From assembly GCA_943736015.1 (NCBI GenBank), contig OX031065.1, positions 37,400,427 to 37,464,426 on the forward strand: DNA of 64,000 nt. Reading direction: 5' to 3'. Origin of the DNA: Tridacna crocea (taxonomy: Eukaryota > Mollusca > Bivalvia > Cardiida > Cardiidae). The notes under the pieces are model-generated. The model searched no databases. It worked only from the letters and a program-made list of their open reading frames with translations, and had not been told where the DNA came from. Each line of letters starts with the position of its first letter. The first letter of the stretch is position 1. A program made the translations under genes and the position numbers. Below are positions 1 to 11,900 of this stretch, one piece after another.

Positions 1-19
1 AAGTTGTGTTAGTACTAGT

Positions 20-90
20 GTGAGAAAGCCAGGAAACACAAGTGCGTCATCGACCGCCATGATATGACCATAGCTGTTACAACCAACCAA
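20..90 (+). repeat. SINE body fragment
   Basis: The complement of the body of the SINE at 60737-61003 is recognisable: a CCAGGAAACACA motif, then CGACCGCCATGATATGACC. The tRNA-like head is absent. Confidence 0.6.
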
Positions 91-320
91 CTATAGTAGT
101 ACACATATCATCTTGAATAGGTTAAAAAGAAAGGGGAAATGGAAAAGTAAAACGGAATATTTTATGTGCTTTTCTGTGTTATTTAAAAAAATACATTAGA
201 ATATAAGTTCTAAAATATAATAGGTTATAAAAAGATAAAAGTATTATGATTTTAAAAAAAACTTTCGATTCTTCTGAAAAAAAAAAAAGATTTTACGGAT
301 TTTCGGATTTTGGGAAACAA

Positions 321-545
321 TTAACCCTGTATTAAACAATCCCTGTTTTTTACGACCCATAGGAAGAAGCCGTCTCAAAACATTATGGGAAAAGAAAAAA
401 AATGCTTGAAACCAGCATTTACTATTTTTTCCACAATGTTTTCTACTCTTCCAAAATCAAGTCACAATTTTTGAGTCCCGTTTATTTTGCTGTCTGCAAA
501 TGCTTTGAATTTGGACCAGTCTAAAATATTGTCCTTTGGTAAACA
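321..545 (+). mobile_element. MITE-1, core A, diverged
   Basis: TTAACCCTGTATTAAACAATCC start, imperfect central palindrome, right end near GTCCTTTGGTAAA. An old copy with the right TTAA lost. Confidence 0.7.
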
Positions 546-625
546 CCAAGAGGAAAAAAAATGGCTCGGCCAAATCGAAAATATTTCCTGGTAACAAATT
601 GAGTCACACTCTTGCAAAAGGGCGT

Positions 626-858
626 TTAACTCTTTACCAAACAACAAAATTTTGGACTTGTTCAAATTGAAAGCAATTGCAGACGACAAAATAAATGAGA
701 ATCAAAAATAAAAAAAAAACTGATTTAGAAAGGATTGAAAACATTGTGGGAAAAGGAGAAAATGCTGGTTACCAGCATTTTCTCCTTTTCCCACAATGTT
801 TTCAAAAGGCTTCTTCCTCAGGGTCGTTAAAAGTGGGGATTGTGTGGTAAAGAGTTAA
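626..858 (-). mobile_element. MITE-1, core A
   Basis: TTAA at both ends and a perfect core palindrome around GCTGGTTACCAGC. Reverse orientation to the copy just to its left. Confidence 0.88.
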
Positions 859-984
859 TTAATGTACCAATGTGATGCATTACACCAAACATCACATAAT
901 CTTGGATCCATAACATTTATTTTGTCCTACAACCAACGGTAACGTAAGGTAGACTGGTCCTTCTACACACAGAAAACTAACCGA

Positions 985-1075
985 AAGCAAAAAAAGTTTA
1001 GACCTAGGTTAGCCTGCGCGGTCGACGCAGGCAGACCTTGGTCGACAGTCTTATTCTTTTGCAGAAACAATGAGA
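985..1075. repeat. CG-rich palindrome repeat (single-hairpin type)
   Basis: GACCTAGGTTAGCCTGCGCGG faces CGCAGGCAGACCTTGGTC around GTCGAC. Member of the family seen again at 10775, 34228, 36880 and 40095. Confidence 0.65.
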
Positions 1076-1100
1076 ACCTTTTTCATACAGCATGCTTTAA

Positions 1101-1329
1101 TCAACCCTTTCCCAAACAATCCCTGGTTTTCAAGACCCTGAAAAAGAAGGCTTTTGAAAACATTGTGGAAAAAGGAGAAAATGCTGGTAACCAGCATTTT
1201 CTCCTTTTCCCACAATGTTTTCTATTCTTTCCAAATCAATTTTCAATTTTTGATTCACATTTATTTTGTCGTCTGCAAATGCTTTCAATTCGGACCAGTC
1301 TAACATTCTGCTGTTTGGTAAAGAGTTAA
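1101..1329 (+). mobile_element. MITE-1, core A
   Basis: CAACCCTTTCCCAAACAATCC start, complete palindrome, TTAA right end. Confidence 0.88.
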
Positions 1330-1485
1330 TTTAGTTGAAAACTGTTCGCCCACACCACACCATAGAGGCTAACTTTGAAGATGAATAAAGCATTTTCTTA
1401 AGTTTGAGGATTGTATCTGTAAATTTAGCTCAGGAATATGATCTTATACAAGTAATTTGAAACGTCACGAAACAAATGAAACGCT

Positions 1486-1716
1486 TTCACCATTTGCCGA
1501 ACAATTCCTGGTTTTACGATCCTGAGATAGAAACCCTTCGAAAACACTGCAGGAAAAGGAAAAAAATGCTGGTAACCAGCAATTTCTCCTTTTCCCGACA
1601 ATGTTTTCTATCCTGCTTGAAACAAATTTCAATTTTTTAACTTGTGTTTATTTTGTCGGCTGCAAGTGCTTTCAATTTGGAGTCTAATAAAATTTTGCCG
1701 TTTGGTAAAGGGTTAA
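1486..1716 (+). mobile_element. MITE-1, core A, diverged
   Basis: Left end mutated (TTTCACCATTTGCCG), palindrome imperfect, right end GGTAAAGGGTTAA intact. Confidence 0.8.
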
Positions 1717-1940
1717 TTAATTACTCACAAAAATATGAATTTGTCAACTAAATAGTCCACTGTCAAGGAAGCATAAGGTAATCAAAGTTCTTCGAGTAAC
1801 CAACAGTTACTGTACTTGTAGGCCGTGCACAAATATACGTTATGTCGAACAATTTTTTTTTTGTTCTCTCTCTTATCCGGAAAGTAGACATAGTAAACAT
1901 TTTTCGGGCGTGTGCCACATTGCATGATGGTCTCTTTGCA

Positions 1941-2130
1941 GAGCTCCAGATAAGAGGGAGTGATTGCATTCTAAATCCGTTATTTCTCTTCCAAACCCTA
2001 TGTTGTGGGTACTCATTAGAATCGTCTCGATGAGACGATTCTAATGAGTACCCATAACAAAGGGTTTAGTGGAAAATATTTTAACATATTCAACTATGAA
2101 ATCGAAATCACTGCCTCTATCTGGAGCTCT
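1941..2130. mobile_element. MITE-5 foldback
   Basis: GAGCTCCAGATAAGAGGGAG at the left mirrors CTCTATCTGGAGCTC at the right. The centre ATCGTCTCGATGAGACGAT is a perfect palindrome flanked by TACTCATTAGA/TCTAATGAGTA. Confidence 0.85.
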
Positions 2131-2396
2131 GGTCTCTATGTATAGAATGACAGTGGACAAACAAATATATATACATGGAATAAGAAAACAAAAATCTAAA
2201 AAAATAGCATTGTAGACAATGATAAAACATGTAATATCTAAAGAGGTGCCTCAGTGTGGTGTAAAAAAAACCTGAAGCAATATTATGTTAATTCACAAAC
2301 AAACAAGCCAATTCCAAAGTGGCATTCATCGTTTCGAATTATAGTCCATTTAGAACTAACTCTTTCAGCGCCAAATTTCGACCTCTTTGGTCGCAG

Positions 2397-2972
2397 TCTC
2401 CGAGCAGAGTTGTCGTTCGTTACTCTCACCATACATCTCTGCAATGGGTTAAATGACAAGAATCTTGTCAAACCGAGGAAAAGGTGTTTTGTTACTATGT
2501 AACTGTTTCATCTGTAACATTATAAAGTAGACAAAGGAAATATGATTCTGGATACATTATAGGTGCATTCAAACTGATCAATTTACCTGTATATAATGGA
2601 ACTATTTTTTTCGAGCCTCTTTACTGATCAGAATCTTACGCCAATTTTAACAAAAATGGCTGCACCAATGCATGATGACAACAGTTTTGACACACCGATG
2701 GATCTTAGTTTATTAGATTACAAAACAAGTTATGGTCCTTTAAAAGACATTAAAGCTTTTCAGAAAATCCCTCTTTTTCCAATTTCCTACCACTTAGTCT
2801 GATTGGCCGTATGCTGTTTGAACAGCACACAATTTGGGTCTTTCTTTCACCGGCGTTTACAGTGTCGCCTTTTTGAGTTTTGGTCATGTGACGAAAGTAT
2901 CACGTAATGACGGACTACTTTCTGAGCCCACTACAGAGGTGAATGTGAATGATCCGGAGTGCAAGAGAGTGC
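2397..2972 (+). repeat. Rep-6, ~580-bp interspersed repeat, copy 1
   Basis: Runs from CTCCGAGCAGAGTTGTCG to CCGGAGTGCAAGAGAG. Shares long stretches with 31543-32124 and 52158-52733. Family unknown; no coding capacity seen. Confidence 0.8.
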
Positions 2973-3015
2973 TTTTGACGTCTAAAATTTCTCTCAAACT
3001 CATCCTTCCACATAT

Positions 3016-3092
3016 CGTCGGTTTACTTCGAAAATCTCGTAACTACAGCTTGTAACAAGCTGTAGTTACGAGATTTTCGAAGTAAACCGAGA
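3016..3092. mobile_element. MITE-4 foldback, ~78 bp
   Basis: An almost perfect inverted repeat of CGGTTTACTTCGAAAATCTC with TTGTAACAA at the centre. Two more copies lie at 37918 and 41995. Confidence 0.88.
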
Positions 3093-3463
3093 ATATACTT
3101 GATTAAATGAGCGGACAATATAGATCAATTATCAGGCTGCGCGTTCTGTTCTGCCTGATCTTGATCTGTACCGTCCCCAAAAGGCCAAAAATTTGCATGA
3201 GGCGCTGACAGGTTAAAAGAACACACACAAAGCAAAGACTGAATTTTCTGGATAATTGTATAGAAAATATTGTGCTACGGGACGCAGTAGATTGTTACAA
3301 GCAAGTGGTCTTTTTTTCCTCGTAGTTTTTCTAAAAATAATTTCTCTTACAGGGACTTATCAACTCGATATGTTGTGTATTTGAATTATAAAACGGTGTT
3401 TTATGGCGCGTTGAATAGGTTCCATTACCTACGTAACGTTGCCATAACGACACAACACTTATT

Positions 3464-3960
3464 CAGGTATTTCTTGTGTTTCATCAATACTCAGCTTGGT
3501 TATTCTGGTATTTCCTGTGTTTCATCAATACTCAGCTGAGTTTGTTCAGATATTTAGTGTGTTTCATCAATACTCAGCTGAGTTTGTTTAGATATTTAAT
3601 GTGTTTCATCAATACTCAGCTGAGTTTGTTTAGATATTTACTGTGTTTCATCAACACTCAGCTGGGGTTTATAAGGTATTTCCTGTGTTTCATCAATACT
3701 CAGCTGAGGTTATTCAGGTTTTTTCCTGTGTTTCATCAATACTCAGTTGAGGTTGTTCAGATATTTACTGTGTTTCATCAATACTCAGTTGAGGTTGTTC
3801 AGATATTTACTGTGTTCTATCAATACTCAGCTGGGGTTATTTAGATATTTCCTGTGTTTCATAAATACTCAGCTGGTGGTTATTCAGGTTTTCCCTGTGT
3901 TTCATCAATACTCAGCTGATGTTATTCAGGTTTCTACTGTGTTTCATCAATAATCAGCTG
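3464..3960 (+). repeat. 42-bp minisatellite, about 11.8 units
   Basis: Units of TTTCATCAATACTCAGCTGA plus about 22 variable bases. 42 is a multiple of three, so long open frames arise (14-residue repeats CFINTQLSLFRYL). These are low-complexity translations, not a gene. Confidence 0.93.
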
Positions 3961-4389
3961 AGGATTCTAAATACCTACCCGAAATGGACACCGTATGCTT
4001 CCAGTGTCTTTAAATAGCGAGGATCAAACACAGAATACCGAATTAAGTATCTCAAGCTTTAACCAATACCCCCGTGGGGCCCTTTTAACTGTTAAAGCTT
4101 GAATTCTTGTAACTTTAAAATACTTTGTTCATTTGTAAACTGGAGACTGTAACGTTGATTAATCCGTAGGTTCATAGGGACTTGGTGCAACTTCTAACAG
4201 TAACTGAATAATAGTCGTCACTTTATCTGTGAAAATAAAGTAATTGGAATGCAGAGACGAGCCATGATAATTGATAATTGTTGATACAAGGCGAGCATGT
4301 AAATAATAAGTTATATGGTCATAATTATTCTACAACAAAAAGTCATCACTGTCTTATGTCAAAGATACTTTAAAGAAGGCTTTAAACTA

Positions 4390-5226
4390 GAAGGCCCTGA
4401 AGGGCCTGAATATGCTCTACTGGCAGTCAACTTGAAATGGCTATTTTTCCCATACTGTATGTTGGATTTTTTTCAAAATCAATAGGGTTGAAGCTATTGA
4501 TGAGATAATTAAACTGTGCAAGTTTCAAGAAAATATGACCAAAAATGCAGATTTCATCGCGCAAACAAGAAACAGACTAACAGACAGAAAGATGGACAGA
4601 TGAAGCTACTGATGTGATAAACAAACTGTGTGATTTTCATGAAAATCTGACATGAAATGCAGACTTTATCGTTTAAACAAGAATTTGAAATTTTCAACTT
4701 GAAATGGCTACTTTTCCAATACAGTTTGTTGGATTTTTTTCAAAATCAATAGGGTTGAAGCTATGGATGAGATGAACAAACTGTGCAAGTTTCACTTAAA
4801 TCTAGCAATAAATGCAGACTTTATCGCATAAACAAAAATTGGAAATTTTAAACTGGAAATGGGTACTTTTCCCATAATATTAGTTGGATTTTCTCAAAAT
4901 CAATATAGATGTATAACTATTGATCAGATAATGCAAGTTTCATGAAAATCTGATGAGAAATGCAGAATTTATCGCGTAAACAAGAATTTGAAATTTTCAA
5001 CTTGAAATGGCTACTTTTCCCATATTGTTTGTGGAATTTTTCTCAAAATCAATAGGGTTGAAGCTGTTGATAAGATAAACAATCTGTGCAAGTTTCATGA
5101 AAATCTGACAACAAATGCAGACTTTATCGCGTAAACAAGAAAAAGACTAACGGACGGACGGACAGACGGACTACGGAAACCCCGCCATGACATAAGCTCT
5201 GCTGGCTTTCAGCCAGTAGAGCTAAA
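4390..5226 (+). mobile_element. Pearl/Helentron-like non-autonomous element
   Basis: About 4.5 diverged units of ~155 bp (TTCAACTTGAAATGGCTACT start), then a GACGGACAGACGG tract, then a hairpin (GCTCTGCTGGCTTTCAGCCA facing TAGAGC) followed by CTAA. Core repeats, a microsatellite and a 3' hairpin with CTRR are the plan described for bivalve pearl elements (Helentron-related). Assignment by structure only. Confidence 0.6.
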
Positions 5227-5507
5227 AAATGTTATTCTGTTGCAGTATGGGTTTGTGAGTATCTACGAAAAGTATTTTGCAGGAGATTGCCAGTACATTT
5301 CAAACGATGTCCTTTTTAAATTTTAATGTAATTTTTGTCAATCATTTATTTCGTGGTCTGCAAAGTTTTTCAATACGAACAAATCTATTATTTCGTCTAG
5401 GAAAGTATTTATCCGAGTCTATGTAAGCTTTGTTGGGCCTGAGGCCTCTTGACATATGCTTCCCATGTCTGTCGGACCTTCATTTGATTGGTCTGTACCA
5501 CTAAGTC

Positions 5508-5737
5508 TTAACCCATTACCACACAATCCCTGCTTTTGACGCCCCTGAGAAAGAAGCCCTTAGAAAACATTGTGTGAAAATGAGAAAATGCTGGTAACCA
5601 GCATTTTCTCCTTTTCCCACAATGTTTTCTACCCTTCACAAAACAAATTTCAAATCTTCAGTCACTTTTATGTTGTCGTCTGCAAATGCTTTCGATTTGG
5701 ACAAGCCTAAAAATATTGTCGTTTGGTAATGAGTTAA
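5508..5737 (+). mobile_element. MITE-1, core A, 50 bp from exon 12 donor
   Basis: TTAACCCATTACCACACAAT start and GGTAATGAGTTAA end, complete palindrome. Confidence 0.9.
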
Positions 5738-5786
5738 TAGCCCTACACATTTTTTTTGAAAATAAAGAGAAAAATCCAAAGCTTAC

Positions 5787-5955
5787 CAAAGCACCCCCTG
5801 TCCAGCTTGAAGACAGCAAAGGGGAAATAAAACAGGAGCCCACCAAGGATAAACATACCAGCGTACAACAACTCGACTTGTGGATTATCGATAATCGGTC
5901 CAATCACCAGATAGACTGCGCACAGCACGAAAATGATCGGGATCAGAATAAATAC
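5787..5955 (-). CDS. SLC7A9-like exon 12 (TM11-TM12), last exon found
   Basis: Encodes [40 protein letters not shown] and [16 protein letters not shown]. It ends in phase 1 at a GTAAGC donor, so at least one more exon (C-terminal tail of some 20 to 40 residues) must follow to the left; I did not find it in 1-5786. MITE-1 copies sit 12 bp upstream of its acceptor and 50 bp past its donor. Confidence 0.92.
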
Positions 5956-8900
5956 CTAAAACAGAAATCAAACCACTGCCACACAATTTCCACTTTTGTT
6001 GAACCTATCGGAGAAGATTTTTGAAAACATTGTTGGAAAAGGAGAAAATGCTGGTAACCAGCATTTTCTACTTTCCCCACAATGTTTTCTACCCTGCCAG
6101 CGAAGTTCAGTTTATTTCACTTTCGAAGTGGTCGCCAGTAGGAGCTTTCAAATTTGGAAAGTCTAGGAACTATCGCTGGGTAAATAGATAAAATGGATAA
6201 TTTAGAGTGCAAAGTAAATGATATGACTGACACACTACATACAGATGGTGTAATCCATCTGCAATAAGTATTGACACGGGTCAGTCAGCTCAGTTTATGT
6301 AGGTTGTTCCAAATGAAACCTCTTTGTTACTGGTAAATTTTCTGCCTTTAAAATAACTGTTCTACCTCATGCTTCAGTCGATTTTGGACAAAACGGACCA
6401 ATATTTGGTCATTAAACGCCCCTTTTTACAGAGCAAAGCTCATGTAGATGCATGCAATCAGTAGTCACACAGTTAACTGGTGTTTTAGTGCACTGTCAAC
6501 ATAATTTTAGTCACAACATGGCGACAGCTGGCTTATTCACTTATTTCCTAGATATTACCAGTACTAAATTAAGCTATTGCATCTGAAGTGTCTTGCCCAA
6601 GGACACTCCTATGAAAAGCTTTGTGCATTGGATGAGGATTGAATTCGTCACCTCTGGATTACCAACTTAGCATCGTATATCTGGGTCACACAGGGATACC
6701 AATCAGTCAAAGCCAAACAGTGCAAGTTTGAAGCCTTTTTCCGCGAGATCAGGGCTGTTCAAAATATCTCGCCAATAGATGGACAAGATGAAATCAAAAT
6801 CAGAACTGCACGCTCTGCATCATGATCTTGGGTCTACAATGTTAGAACTTGTTTGTGGGTATTTTGGCCTCAGCACATTACTACCGATAAATGAATAAAA
6901 CTGAAAGTAATGAAAGGTCGGCCTAAGAACTTCGAGGTACAGAAAGAAGATAAATATCTACTAGGGGCTACACGTTCGAATCCTTGATTTTATTTAACCC
7001 TTTACCTGATATGGCAATTTTAGGCTCTTCCATTTCAGCAGCAAATAAAGATATGATATCAAAAATATGGACTTATGAGGATATAAATATCTGATTGAGT
7101 GGAAAACATTGTGGAAAAAGGAGAAATTGCTCGTTACGAGCAATTTCTCCTTTTTCCACAATGTTTTCAAAAGCTGTCTGTTGTTGATACCTCAAAATGA
7201 GTATCTATGGAGTAATGGGTTAAATTCTGCCAGCAGAGTGGAGAAAAGCACTGTGAATCATAACAGTCAAACAGATATCCGGAAAAGACAAAGGTATTAC
7301 TAGCCACAGAAAAAAGATTGGAAAAAACTGTTGACAATTGCCTTTAGCCTTTACCAGACCATGCAATGTTGGACATATCAAATCCACTACATTTGCAGAC
7401 GAAAAATCAAAATGTGGCTAAAATTGCTGATATTAGTCTAGAACGGGTTGGAAATATTACAAATAAAAAAAAATAGAAAAGGCTGGTACATGTAATTAAC
7501 ATTTACTTCTGCTTCCTCTATGACACCAAAAGCATTGTTCCATGGAGGTCGTAACAACACGTGATTGGTGAAAAATTAAACGCCACACCAGCTTGCCTAC
7601 AGATAGACAGAGAGACAGACAAACTGAGACACACAGACCATCAGACAGACAGACAGACAGATAAGGAAACAGACAGATAGTTAAACAAATACCTTTATAG
7701 GTCGTTCATCGTGGGGCCTTTTAAACCGGAATACAATGAGACATGAAACTGCAAGCCCATAAAATATCCACGATGCAAAGCTAAAGAAGTCTATCATGGA
7801 AGAAATGTCTGCAGGAATTACCATGAGAACCGCGATGAAACACTGAAATGGTGAGTAAAGTTGTTCTAAATTTGTTTAGATAGGACGAAAATTTTTACTG
7901 TAAAAAGTCTTCTTTGATTCAAAAACCTAAGACGTAATACAATATTCTGTTTGAATCACTATTAGGACTATTCTGGATAACTGAAAACTTTGAGCAAATT
8001 TTGTGTTACCTCGTTTTCAGACATAAAATTTTTTATACATGTCCAAATTGATAGAATTGCAGACGACAAATTAAATGTGGCTCAGATGATACCATTTATC
8101 TTTTAAAAGAATAAAAACATTGTGGGAGAAAAGGAGAAGACGCTGGCCTCCTTTATTTCCCTCCTTTCCATAGATGTTTATTTCCTTCGGTTAAGCTATC
8201 TGCCTTTAGGGTCAATTATGACAATGTTTACTGAAGCTATGGTCATAGTCTTCGTCGAGGAAGATTGTTAGTGCTATTTTCTTTCATTCTACTTGAGAAA
8301 AGACAATAAGACGACATCTTGTGGTTGGATAAAGAACTGTCACTTTCCGACAAATACCCAAAACTACTTTTTGAAAAAATATCAAAGTGCTATAACTCCT
8401 ACATCACAATCAAAATTGCCAGTACACAAGTTCTTCTGAAAGGAAGGCTTCTAATAAATTCTTAACTCAAACGACTGAAAATTTTACGAGGATATAGAAA
8501 CAAACGTAAGTCCACGGACAGACTATCTTAGTTTTTTGGATGTTTTGTAATGTTCACAATAAATAAAATTCTAAAGAACCACATTAGGATTACCGTTAAT
8601 ATGATTGAAGGTACAGGTGTATATCGCTTTACATGAACATACGATAACACTTCCGGCAGATGCCCCTCACGTGCGGCAGAATACACAAGTCTGTAAAAGG
8701 GGAAACACAAAATATTAATAATATTGTATCAAACATACATCAGAAACTCGGGTTTTACTTGATACAGTCCGATATCAATAGTCAAGTATAAAGTAATGAA
8801 AGCTTGTAATTAGAATCGTATTACAGGTCTTCAACTGGTATTTCTTTTGGCACTTCGTAAATACAGCGATAAATACTTCCAATTTCCCACTGCTTCTTTT

Positions 8901-11900
8901 TCAAGGACGAAGCAGAAACTTCCTGGTCATTAACCATTTCCCAAACAAGCCCTGGTTTTTACGTGTCTGTAGTAAAAGTCTTTTGAAAACACTGTGGGAA
9001 AAGGAGAAATTGCTCGTAACGAGCAATTTCTCCTTTTCCCACATCATTTTCTTCCCATTTTGAGGATTTTCTGCCATTTCTCAAAATCTAAAATTGTCGT
9101 CTGCAAACTCTTTCGGTTTGGAAAGGTCCAAAATTTGTCGTTTGGGAAAGGGTTAATTTATAGAATACATGTCCAAATGGTCTGAAAAATGCCACCATTT
9201 TACCACTGCTCTGCCAACACAGCTCCTCTTTGTAAATAACAGTAAACAAAACCCTTACTAGCTTTAGATCTGGTTCCTGTCTATGGTCACAGACACAAAG
9301 GAATGCCCGAATGGTACACACCTTCTCGACAGATCATCGAGCTAACACTAGAAACTTATTTTTGACATCATGTTGCATCATCTTTTGTAATAAGCAGTGT
9401 AGCAGAAGTCCGTGGTATAAAGTTTTCAAATGAGACTACTTTTTATTATAGTGTCAAGATAACCATCAGGTCAGACGAGACAGTCTGTGCTATAGTCAAT
9501 TAGAAAATTCGAATTGTATGAGTACTCTCTACTTTAAAAAAAATAAAAAACAGTTTGTGATCGCGATTCCGGATGGTATATTCTGTACAGTTGGTTGTCA
9601 TTGACAGGATCCTTAGTGTAAGCGGCAAAAGAAAGCTTTACCTGCCAGACGAAAAGCAAAACCCGTTTGCGGCCCCAAATGTTGAAAACAAAACAGCAAT
9701 CGGCATGATGATATATGCTTTCTCTCCTAGAACACTCTTTCCCCAGTCCTGACAAAAGAAAATTATTTGTCGAACTTATATTTTGTACGCATTATAATGA
9801 TCTAAATAAAACATATGCATGGAAAAAATCATGTATGAGTAAGTGATATTTTTTTTATGATCATAAACAAAAAATATGATGCAATGCAATCAAGTATAAA
9901 TCAGTCGACACAAAAATGAATGAATCGACCAGTCCACAATTTGACAGATAATCTCCAATAAAATAGCCAAAATGAAGCACAGATCTTTTGCACAAGAAGC
10001 AGTCTATGCAATAAGGCAGCCACACAACATACAGCCATTAAACATTGAAGTGGCACACACCACTGGTAGTAGACATGTTAATATGCTTATATGTGATTTT
10101 TTGAAACTTAAATGGCAAGTAAAGTTATCGACCTGCTGTGACTAAAAGAGGTATTAACCCTTAGGGTGCTTACCCTGACTCGATGACCTTTTGCGGACAG
10201 TTTAGACTCAGATCAGACTACATAGAAAGTGCATGTTTGAACTTGAATCTACACTGCCAGAAAAGAAGATATTTTTCTCAAAAATGTAAGTTTGAAGAAG
10301 CATTATTCGGGTGTTACTACCGGCTTGAACGTTTCATTAATTAACTCATTACCAAACGACAATATTTCAGGCTTGTCCAAATGAAAAGCATTTGCAGACG
10401 ACAAAAAAAAGTGACTGAAAATTTAAAATTTGTTCAGTGAATGGTAGAAAACAATGTGGGAAAAGGAGAAAATGCTGGTCACCAGCATTTTCTCCTTTTC
10501 CCACAATGTTTTCTAAAAGTTTCTTTCTGAGGGTCGTCAAAAGTAGGTATTGTGTGGTAATAGGTTAAAGAGGACAAGGTCTAACTCTTTCATCGCCAAA
10601 GATAATTGAGCGGTGCTCCGGCAAAAGGGGGCTGACTGCATCACTGTGATTCATGACATCAAAGAAGCCATCACATGTTATGAATCCTTAACAGCCACTT
10701 CTTTTGATAGCTGATATAATCATGGGGTAGACTGCTCCTGGTACATACAAATAATTGACCAATAGCTAAAAGTTTCGGCCCAGGTCAGCCTGCGCGGACT
10801 GCGCAGGCTGACCTGAGTCGATGCTTTTTCGCAGATGCATTAAGCCCCCTTTTCAAAGGAAATGATTCAATATTATAACTTCTTCCAACGGATAAATATA
10901 AAGTCCACTGAAACAACAGCTGAAGTCCTAAGGGCTTGAAAAGCAGACAATGTAGATCCAAGATCAGACTTTAAAGTCTGTGCAGTCTAATCTTGATCTG
11001 TGCCTTCTGCAAAAGCTCTCCATGTTAACCTTTGGCGCTGAAAGGTTTAAAGGTACGTAATTCACTCACAACAGCCACTGCATCAGACTCTAATACACCG
11101 TTCAACGACAGCACCGTTATGTAGGAGATATTCGTCAGTATGTACACAATCGTTACCAGAACAACACCGATGACATTAGCTCGGGGCAAATCTCTGTCAA
11201 AGATCATATCAAAGAAAATCACAGTCCTGGGCCCGTATTGACCAACCATTCTTGAGAATATTCTTAGTGTTATTCTCCAAGGTTTTCTATATTTGTAAGT
11301 AACACAACTTCTGATTGGCTAAACAGAATGGTTTAGCCAATCAGAAGTTGTGTTTCGTACAAATTTACAAAATCGATTGACAGTTTTGGATTTACTTTTC
11401 ATTTCAGCATGATTTTTTTTGTTGGTGGTAAATTTTCTCGCGTTTCCAATAAGTTGTGTAGTATTAGGAGATTGAATTCTGTCAACATTTTCAGACTAAA
11501 TTTTGTAGAATTCGTATCAGTTAAAAATAATAATGCAAAAAATCTCTTACTGTAAAATTACATTTTTTTTAAATTGTTAAGTGCACAATACCAAAAACTT
11601 TATTGACTTCAAAACATATTTGCCCTTTGCCATACATATAAAATCCATTTATTGTCTTTATTCAAGTAACCAATGTAGGATCAGGTTGATAGCTCGATAT
11701 AGTATAAGAACTGACGCTGCAGTACTTACTACGTATAACCACGTCATTTCCTAGAATTGCTTCGAGTGAATTCTGAAGAGGGCTATTTAGATTTTAAAAA
11801 AACTTCGGCAAACTTCAACAATTCCATCACTAAATTAAGTTGGTCGCTAGCTGACAAACAATTAGTAAAGAAGAAAGCCAAAAGTTATTACACCAGGCGA

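Noticed and set aside
3464-3960. CRISPR-like array
   Set aside because: Spacing and variable parts look repeat-like, but the genome is eukaryotic and the variable parts are diverged copies of one unit, so it is a minisatellite.
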